Positions 7,265-12,213 of a stretch of DNA of 12,213 bases are shown piece after piece. Origin of the DNA: Bacillota bacterium. Its GTDB lineage: Bacteria > Bacillota > Clostridia > Tissierellales > Peptoniphilaceae. The position numbers and the translations under genes were made by a program. The stretch covers positions 1 through 12,213 of the forward strand of contig JAEZYW010000064.1 in NCBI GenBank assembly GCA_023418835.1, given 5' to 3'. The first letter of the stretch is position 1. Every line of letters begins with the position of its first letter. A model generated the notes under the pieces. The model was not told the origin of the DNA, made no database searches, and was given only the letters and a program-made list of their open reading frames with translations.

Positions 7265-8508
7265 AAATTGAAAAAGTTATTTGCTCACCAGGATTGACAG
7301 GATTTTACTTTGACGACCAAAAAGCAATAAAGCAAGGTGCGGGACACGATGGACTTTTCTATGTTGGAGAACCAGCTACAGAAGGATTTACTAACATCAG
7401 ACAAGCAGGAGAAAGTATCTCAGTTCAACTTATCCTAGATGACGGACAAGTTGCTTACGGAGACTGTGCTGCAGTTCAATACTCAGGAGCAGGTGGAAGA
7501 GATCCACTATTCCTAGCAGCTGATTTCATTCCAATAATTGAAAATGAAATAGCTCCAAAATTAGAAGGTAGAGAAGTTGACAGTTTTAAAGAAATAGCAG
7601 AAGAATTTGACAAACTAGAAGTTAATGGCAAAAAACTTCACACCGCAATTAGATATGGTATAACTCAAGCTTTACTAGATGCAGTTGCAAAATCTCAAAA
7701 ACGCACAATGGCAGAAGTAATTCACGAAGAATACGGAGTTCAAACTCCAATTGAAAAAGTTGCTATCTTTACTCAATCTGGTGACGACAGATACGACAAC
7801 GCTGACAAGATGATTTTGAAACACGCTGACGTTTTACCTCATGGATTGTTCAATAACGTAAAAGAAAAACTTGGGGAAAATGGAGAAAAACTTAAAGACT
7901 ATGTTGCTTGGTTAAGAGATAGAATCAGCGAAAATAAAACTGAAGAAGGCTATAAACCAGTTTTACACATAGACGTATACGGTACAATTGGCGAAGCATT
8001 TGACAACGATACTATGAAGATGGCAGATTTCTTAACAGAATTAGAAGAAATTGCAGCACCTTATCATCTAAGAATTGAAGGACCAATGGATGTTGGTTCT
8101 AGAGAAGGCCAATTAGAAGCTATGGCAGCTCTTACAAAAGAAATAGATGCTAGAGGAATAAACGTTGAAATAGTTGCAGACGAATGGTGTAATACTTTTG
8201 AAGACGTTAAAGACTTCGTAGATAATAATGCAGGACATATGATTCAAATTAAAACTCCAGACTTAGGAGGAATTAACAACTCAGCTGAAGCTATTCTTTA
8301 TTGTAAAGAAAATGGTAAGGGAGCTTACAGTGGAGGAACTTGTAACGAAACAAATAGATCATCTGAAGTTTTGACTAATGTTGCTATGGCTTGTGGAGCA
8401 GACCAAGTGCTGGCTAAACCAGGAATGGGTGTTGACGAAGGACTTATGATCGTTAACAACGAAATGGAAAGAGTATTAGCATTAGTTGCATACAGAAACA
8501 ATAAATAA
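7261..8508 (+). CDS. mal: Methylaspartate ammonia-lyase
   Basis: The enzyme removes ammonia from L-threo-3-methylaspartate to give mesaconate, the second step of the pathway. It is an enolase-superfamily barrel needing Mg2+ and K+, usually a cytoplasmic dimer. At 415 residues it matches the clostridial enzyme (about 413). The known active-site residues appear at the family numbering: Q172, H194, the metal ligands D238, E273 and D307, Q329, the catalytic base K331 in [10 protein letters not shown], and T360-C361 in SGGTCNE. Its ATG overlaps the glmE stop by four bases, with AGGAG at 7246-7250 inside glmE. A strong hairpin follows the stop codon. Confidence 0.98.
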   Translation: MKIEKVICSPGLTGFYFDDQKAIKQGAGHDGLFYVGEPATEGFTNIRQAGESISVQLILDDGQVAYGDCAAVQYSGAGGRDPLFLAADFIPIIENEIAPKLEGREVDSFKEIAEEFDKLEVNGKKLHTAIRYGITQALLDAVAKSQKRTMAEVIHEEYGVQTPIEKVAIFTQSGDDRYDNADKMILKHADVLPHGLFNNVKEKLGENGEKLKDYVAWLRDRISENKTEEGYKPVLHIDVYGTIGEAFDNDTMKMADFLTELEEIAAPYHLRIEGPMDVGSREGQLEAMAALTKEIDARGINVEIVADEWCNTFEDVKDFVDNNAGHMIQIKTPDLGGINNSAEAILYCKENGKGAYSGGTCNETNRSSEVLTNVAMACGADQVLAKPGMGVDEGLMIVNNEMERVLALVAYRNNK

Positions 8509-8519
8509 AGTTAAAACTA

Positions 8520-8552
8520 ATAATTCAGAGGGTCTTTGGCTCTCTGAATTAT
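8520..8552 (+). terminator. Intercistronic hairpin after mal, possible leaky terminator
   Basis: The arms TAATTCAGAG (8521-8530) and CTCTGAATTA (8542-8551) pair perfectly. An outer A-T pair (8520/8552) and four inner pairs including two G-T wobbles close to a TTT loop, giving about 15 bp. The following bases (ATTTTATTAAA) are a broken U-tract, so termination would be partial. It lies in the only sizeable gap of the operon (73 nt). It could lower expression of the downstream half or protect the upstream mRNA 3' end after processing. Confidence 0.65.
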
Positions 8553-8581
8553 ATTTTATTAAAATATATTAAGGGGTAATT

Positions 8582-9424
8582 ATGAAAACAATTCATGTAG
8601 ATAAAATCACTGAAGAAGTTAAACGTATGGCAATAGAAGCTGCATACTTTTTGCCGGAAGACGTACAAAAATCTTTGGAAGATTCTAGAGAAAAAGATGA
8701 CTGGCCATTGGCAAAAGAAATCCTTGATCAAATTTTAGCAAATGCTGAAATTGCAAGAACTGAAGAAGTGCCTATGTGCCAAGATACTGGTATGGCAGTA
8801 GTTTTTGTGGAAATGGGTCAAGACGTTCATGTTGAAGGTGGATTCATTGAAGATGCAATTAACGAAGGTGTACGTCAAGGATACGAAGAAGGTTATTTAA
8901 GAAAATCAGTAGTTGGAGATCCAATTGAAAGAGTAAATACAAAGGACAATACTCCTGCTGTAATTAAATATAAAATTGTACCTGGCGATGAATTAAAATT
9001 AATATTTGCTGCTAAAGGATTTGGTTCTGAAAATATGTCTAGACTGACTATGTTAAAACCTGCAGACGGATTAGAAGGAGTGAAAAAATTCATTCTAGAA
9101 ACTGTTGAACTTGCGGGTCCAAACCCTTGTCCTCCAATAGTAGTAGGAGTAGGAATTGGTGGAACTTTTGATAAAGCAGCTGATATGGCTAAAGAAGTTT
9201 TAATGAGACCTTTAGATCAATATCATGAAAAAGAATTTTATGCCGATTTAGAAAGAGAACTAGAAGAAAAAGTTGCAAACTTAGGAGTGGGTCCTCAAGG
9301 TTTTGGTGGCAGAACTACTGCTTTAAGAGTAATGATAAAAGAATATCCAACTCACATTGCAGGTTTGCCTGTTGCAGTTAATATCAACTGTCATGCAACT
9401 AGACACAAAGAAGTAATTCTATAG
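8582..9424 (+). CDS. Class I fumarase-type hydro-lyase alpha subunit, likely mesaconase
   Basis: By homology this is the alpha subunit of a two-subunit, oxygen-sensitive [4Fe-4S] hydro-lyase (fumarase/L(+)-tartrate dehydratase family). The context, between mal and citramalate-lyase genes, indicates mesaconase: hydration of mesaconate to citramalate. The 280 residues contain exactly three cysteines, all in family cluster-ligand positions: C66 in PMCQDTGM, C183 in NPCPPIVVG and C270 in INCHATRHKE. GIGGTFDKAA lies at 191-200 and GFGGRTTAL at 240-248. The ATG follows AGGGG at 8572-8576. The beta-subunit gene begins 10 nt after the stop. Activity on fumarate as well is possible, since such enzymes can be promiscuous; substrate choice cannot be read from the motifs. 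Confidence 0.93.
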   Translation: MKTIHVDKITEEVKRMAIEAAYFLPEDVQKSLEDSREKDDWPLAKEILDQILANAEIARTEEVPMCQDTGMAVVFVEMGQDVHVEGGFIEDAINEGVRQGYEEGYLRKSVVGDPIERVNTKDNTPAVIKYKIVPGDELKLIFAAKGFGSENMSRLTMLKPADGLEGVKKFILETVELAGPNPCPPIVVGVGIGGTFDKAADMAKEVLMRPLDQYHEKEFYADLERELEEKVANLGVGPQGFGGRTTALRVMIKEYPTHIAGLPVAVNINCHATRHKEVIL

Positions 9425-9433
9425 GAGGAAAAA

Positions 9434-9997
9434 ATGGCTATTAAACTTACAACACCACTTACAGATGATCAATTAAAGGATTTAAAGGCTGGAGATAACG
9501 TCTTAATCACTGGATATATATACACAGGTAGAGATGCTGCCCATAAAAGACTAGTTGAACTTCTGGACAAGGGAGAAGAACTTCCTATAGATGTAGAAGG
9601 CGCTATTATGTACTACGTTGGTCCAGCTCCAGCAAAACCAGGTCAACCTATTGGTTCTGCAGGCCCAACTACTTCTTACAGAATGGACTCTTATACACCA
9701 CAACTTTTAGATCTAGGTCTTAAGGGCATGGTAGGAAAAGGAAAAAGATCTCCAGAAGTTAAAGAAGCAATGCTTAGAAATGGGGCTGTTTATTTTGCAG
9801 CAATTGGCGGAGCGGCAGCTCTTATTGCAAAATCTGTAAAAGAAGCTGAAATAGTTTGCTACGAAGATTTGGGAGCAGAAGCTATAAGAAAACTTTATGT
9901 TGAAGATTTTCCTGCAACTGTGGAAATAGATGCAAAGGGTGTAGATCTATACGAAGTAGGTCGAAAGGAGTACTTAGATTGGAAAGAAGAGAAATAG
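9434..9997 (+). CDS. Class I fumarase-type hydro-lyase beta subunit, likely mesaconase
   Basis: This is the beta subunit partner of the preceding Fe-S protein; together they equal the single-chain class I fumarases cut into two. It has 187 residues, the normal length for the beta family. Visible motifs are TGYIYTGRDAAHKR (26-39), GSAGPTTSYRMDSYTP (74-89), KGMVGKGKRS (97-106), the Gly/Ala-rich AAIGGAAALIA and a late YEDLGAEAIRKLYVEDFPA. In this operon it most likely completes mesaconase. AGGAGG (9423-9428) overlaps the alpha stop, five bases before ATG. The 3' end overlaps citD by 19 nt, so the reading frames interlock. Confidence 0.93.
   Translation: MAIKLTTPLTDDQLKDLKAGDNVLITGYIYTGRDAAHKRLVELLDKGEELPIDVEGAIMYYVGPAPAKPGQPIGSAGPTTSYRMDSYTPQLLDLGLKGMVGKGKRSPEVKEAMLRNGAVYFAAIGGAAALIAKSVKEAEIVCYEDLGAEAIRKLYVEDFPATVEIDAKGVDLYEVGRKEYLDWKEEK
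9966..9981 (+). promoter_or_regulatory. Ribosome binding site and TTG start of citD
   Basis: AGGAG at 9966-9970 lies 8 nt before TTG 9979-9981, inside the end of the beta-subunit gene. From this start the protein gains the family N-terminus, with the prosthetic-group Ser at residue 17; no ATG or GTG start is available that gives a better N-terminus. A TTG start may limit translation of the acyl carrier. Confidence 0.7.
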
Positions 9998-10248
9998 TAA
10001 GACCAGCTAGGGCTGGTTCTGTAGAATCAAATGATTTATTAGTAATAATTTCTCCTGCAGAAGAACTTTCAATTGATATCTCTAGTGAAGTTTCTCTTCA
10101 ATATGGAGATGAAATTAGAAGAGTTGTGGAAGAAACTTTAAAAGAGCATTGTGTTGAAAAGGGACAAATTAAAATAGAAGATAAAGGTGCTTTAGATTTC
10201 ACAATTAGGGCAAGAGTAGAAGCTGCAATATTTAGGGGGTCTAAATAA
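9979..10248 (+). CDS. citD: Citramalate/citrate lyase acyl carrier protein (gamma subunit)
   Basis: CitD carries the 2'-(5''-phosphoribosyl)-3'-dephospho-CoA arm that holds acetyl and acyl groups during the lyase cycle. The 89 residues match the family (about 95-98). The N-terminal motif is AGSVESNDLL at 12-21, and S17 aligns with Ser14 of the Klebsiella protein, the attachment site. QYGDEIRRVVEETL (41-54) and the C-terminal DKGALDFTIRARVEAAI (68-84) are characteristic. In this operon the substrate is most likely citramalate. It begins at TTG within the preceding gene and its TAA shares one base with the citE ATG. The maturation genes citC, citX and citG are not in the window. Confidence 0.94.
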   Translation: MERREIVRPARAGSVESNDLLVIISPAEELSIDISSEVSLQYGDEIRRVVEETLKEHCVEKGQIKIEDKGALDFTIRARVEAAIFRGSK

Positions 10249-11108
10249 TGGCTTATAAGAGTATGCTATTTATGCCTGGGAATAATCCGGGAATGTTATG
10301 TAGTTCTTCTATATTAGGAGCTGATGCTGTAATTATAGATTTAGAAGATGCAGTAAGTGCAGGTGAAAAAGACGCTGCTAGAATATTGGTTAGAGAATAC
10401 CTTTCCAATTTTGATAAAAGTTCTACGGAGGTTTTAGTAAGAATTAATCCAACTGATACTCCATATTTTTATGATGATGTTGAGATGTTGGTTAACATGG
10501 AAATAGATTCTATTATGCTTCCAAAAGCTTCAGTGGAAAGTGTAAAAGAAATAGACAAGTTATTAAGTGAAAAAAATTCCAACTTAAAAGTTTTTGCTCT
10601 AATAGAAACTGCTATGGGAGTAGAGGATTCATTAAATATATTATCTGCATCAGATAGAGTTATTGGAGTTTTACTAGGTGCAGAAGATTTAACTTTGGAT
10701 TTAGGAGCAGAAAGAACGAAAGCTTCCGAAGAAATTCGCTACTCTAGACAAAAAATTGTAGCCGTTTCTAAAGCTTTAGATATTCAAGCAATAGACACGC
10801 CTTTTACAGACACTGACGACATGGAAGGTTTGAAAAAAGATGCCGAATTTGCAAAGGCAATGGGAATGACTGGTAAGGCGGCAATTAGTCCACGCCACGT
10901 TATGACAATTAATGACGTCTTTTCACCTACAGATAAAGAAGTTGAACACGCAGTAAGAGTTTGTGAAGGTGCAATTGATGCAAAAGAAAAAGGATTGGGA
11001 GCTTGGTCACTGGATGGCAAGATGGTAGATGCTCCGATTATTAAAAGAGCAGTTAATTTATTAAGACCTACCACCTATTTTAAGGAGGAATATAATGACT
11101 TACTTTGA
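10248..11108 (+). CDS. citE: Citramalate/citrate lyase beta subunit (citramalyl-ACP lyase)
   Basis: CitE cleaves the acyl-ACP intermediate. For citramalate lyase this is citramalyl-ACP to pyruvate plus acetyl-ACP; for citrate lyase, oxaloacetate plus acetyl-ACP. The 286 residues form an HpcH/HpaI-type TIM barrel of usual length. LFMPGNNPGML (7-17) begins the barrel, followed by IIDLEDAV (29-36), the substrate arginine R65 in VRINP, LPKA (91-94), and the Mg2+ ligands E120 in LIET and D147 in GAEDLTLDLGA. SPRHV at 214-218 is a family segment. AGGGGG (10234-10239) precedes the start. It ends in TGA and overlaps citF by 14 nt. Substrate preference is inferred from the operon, not from a residue. 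Confidence 0.94.
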   Translation: MAYKSMLFMPGNNPGMLCSSSILGADAVIIDLEDAVSAGEKDAARILVREYLSNFDKSSTEVLVRINPTDTPYFYDDVEMLVNMEIDSIMLPKASVESVKEIDKLLSEKNSNLKVFALIETAMGVEDSLNILSASDRVIGVLLGAEDLTLDLGAERTKASEEIRYSRQKIVAVSKALDIQAIDTPFTDTDDMEGLKKDAEFAKAMGMTGKAAISPRHVMTINDVFSPTDKEVEHAVRVCEGAIDAKEKGLGAWSLDGKMVDAPIIKRAVNLLRPTTYFKEEYNDLL

Positions 11109-12213
11109 TGAAAAATTAAACAATGTGGAAATTTTATCCAAAGAAGATTATCCTCAAAAGGGACCAAGAAGATCAAAAGTTAGAGAAAATTTACCTAAAT
11201 TGATAAAAGAATTGGGAATTAAAGATGGAGATAGCATTTCTTTTCACCATCATTTGAGAAATGGAGATAAAGTTTTAGTGCAAGTTATGAAGGCTATACA
11301 AAATGCTGGAATAAAAGACATAACTTTAGTTGCCAGTTCCATATTCCCAAGTATGGCTTCCATTGTAGACTTATTAGAAGACGAAACAATAACAAATATT
11401 GTAACTTCTTATATTTCTGGTCCAGTTGGAGAAGCTGTAAGTAAGGGAAAACTTAAAGGCGGAATTGTAATGCAATCCCACGGAGGACGAGCTAGGGCGA
11501 TTCTTTCTGAAGAAGTGCCCATAGACTTTGCTTTTATAGCTTCACCTTCTTGTGATGTAAAGGGAAATATCTCTGGCGTAAATGGAACCAATTCCTGTGG
11601 CGCAATGGGATATGCCATTAGTGATGCGATAAAAGGAAAAACTACAATTGCAGTGACTGACTATTTGGCAAGTTATCCCAATTATCCAGCTGATATAACA
11701 GAAGATTATATAGACTATGTATTAAAAATTGATACAATTGGAGAGAAACCTGGAATACTTTCAGGTACAACTATGATAACTAAGGATCCAGTCGGTCTTA
11801 AGATAGCCCAAGATACTTTAAAAGCAATGATAGCTACTGGTCTAGTAAAAGACGGATTGAGTTTCCAAACTGGAGCCGGTGGTATGTCCCTTGCAGTAGC
11901 AGACTACTTAAGGGATTACATGATAGAAAATGAAATAAAAGGTAGTTTTGCTTCTGGTGGGATAACTGGGTATTTAGTTGAAATGCTAGAAGAAGGTTTA
12001 TTTGAGGCTCTATTTGATGTTCAATGCTTTGATTTAAAAGCCGTAGATTCAATTGGACGCAATGAAAATCATTTAAGAATGAGCGGATCACAATATGGGA
12101 ATCCTGATGTTTCTTGTGTTGTAGATAATCTAGATATAGTAATTTTAGGTGCTACCGAAATAGATACTGACTTTAATGTAAATGTAACTACTGGTTCACA
12201 TGGTATGTTAATG
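11095..12213 (+). CDS. citF: Citramalate/citrate lyase alpha subunit, 3' end beyond window
   Basis: CitF is the acyl-ACP transferase subunit. It swaps acetyl on CitD for citramalate (or citrate), releasing acetate and making the substrate for CitE. An open frame of 373 codons runs to the right edge without a stop; the family is about 510-520 residues, so about 140 are missing because of the window edge. It begins MTYFDEKLNN and shows KGPRRSKVRENLPKLI (22-37), ISFHHHLRNGD (48-58), QSHGGRARAI (127-136), NGTNSCGAMGYAISDA (163-178) and the later QTGAGG and ASGGITGY segments. The ATG lies inside the end of citE, six bases after AGGAGG (11083-11088), so the two are translationally coupled. Confidence 0.94.
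   Translation, partial: MTYFDEKLNNVEILSKEDYPQKGPRRSKVRENLPKLIKELGIKDGDSISFHHHLRNGDKVLVQVMKAIQNAGIKDITLVASSIFPSMASIVDLLEDETITNIVTSYISGPVGEAVSKGKLKGGIVMQSHGGRARAILSEEVPIDFAFIASPSCDVKGNISGVNGTNSCGAMGYAISDAIKGKTTIAVTDYLASYPNYPADITEDYIDYVLKIDTIGEKPGILSGTTMITKDPVGLKIAQDTLKAMIATGLVKDGLSFQTGAGGMSLAVADYLRDYMIENEIKGSFASGGITGYLVEMLEEGLFEALFDVQCFDLKAVDSIGRNENHLRMSGSQYGNPDVSCVVDNLDIVILGATEIDTDFNVNVTTGSHGMLM

Noticed and set aside
8536..8570. Separate promoter for the hydro-lyase genes
   Set aside because: TTGGCT lies within the hairpin and no acceptable -10 occurs at 16-18 bp from it; TATATT is too far downstream.
8549..11618. Minus-strand open frames inside the hydro-lyase, citE and citF genes
   Set aside because: They lie wholly opposite well-conserved genes on the + strand, lack ribosome binding sites and encode no recognisable protein.
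11834..12091. Minus-strand 85-codon frame opposite citF
   Set aside because: It is antisense to conserved citF sequence, and its Leu/Gln-rich composition is that of a shadow frame.

Overview
All genes in this window are on the + strand. The sequence is AT-rich, with strong AGGAGG-type Shine-Dalgarno sites, tight gene packing and intrinsic terminators. This, with an adenosylcobalamin-dependent glutamate-fermentation operon, points to an anaerobic, amino-acid-fermenting low-GC Firmicute. A Tissierellia- or Clostridia-like anaerobe is my best guess from gene content; no rRNA or other marker is present to fix the genus. TGA is used as a normal stop here (glmE and citE both end in TGA), so the code is the standard bacterial one.

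Left part (1-3610). An MBL-fold/beta-CASP nuclease-type gene comes first. Its ideal Shine-Dalgarno points to an ATG at 65, but an in-frame TGA interrupts the frame at codon 18; the remaining frame carries all visible catalytic motifs. nagB (glucosamine-6-phosphate deaminase) follows, with a perfect 18-bp palindrome just upstream of its ribosome binding site. An unrecognised membrane protein follows 30 nt later, and a clear intrinsic terminator (3586-3610) closes this unit.

Intergenic region (3611-3992). It holds no credible gene. Near its right end is a good extended -10 promoter, flanked by a 7+7 bp inverted repeat that could be an operator, followed by the glmS Shine-Dalgarno.

Right part (3993 to the end). 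One long operon encodes essentially the whole methylaspartate route of glutamate fermentation. Glutamate mutase (glmS and glmE, with reactivase glmL) makes 3-methylaspartate. Methylaspartate ammonia-lyase (mal) makes mesaconate and ammonia. A two-subunit class I Fe-S hydro-lyase, annotated by homology as fumarase but by context most likely mesaconase, makes citramalate. A three-subunit citDEF-type lyase, by context citramalate lyase rather than citrate lyase, gives acetate and pyruvate. Known active-site residues are present in glmE and mal at the numbering of the clostridial enzymes. A strong hairpin with a poor U-tract between mal and the hydro-lyase may set the ratio of the two halves. The last four genes overlap or nearly touch, with a TTG start for citD. 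citF runs off the right edge; no citC, citX or citG maturation gene and no glutamate transporter is inside the window.

I found no CRISPR array, mobile element, tRNA or rRNA, and no clearly new system. The most worthwhile items are the in-frame TGA in the first gene, the assignment of the hydro-lyase and citDEF to mesaconate/citramalate, and the undescribed dyads at the two promoter regions.
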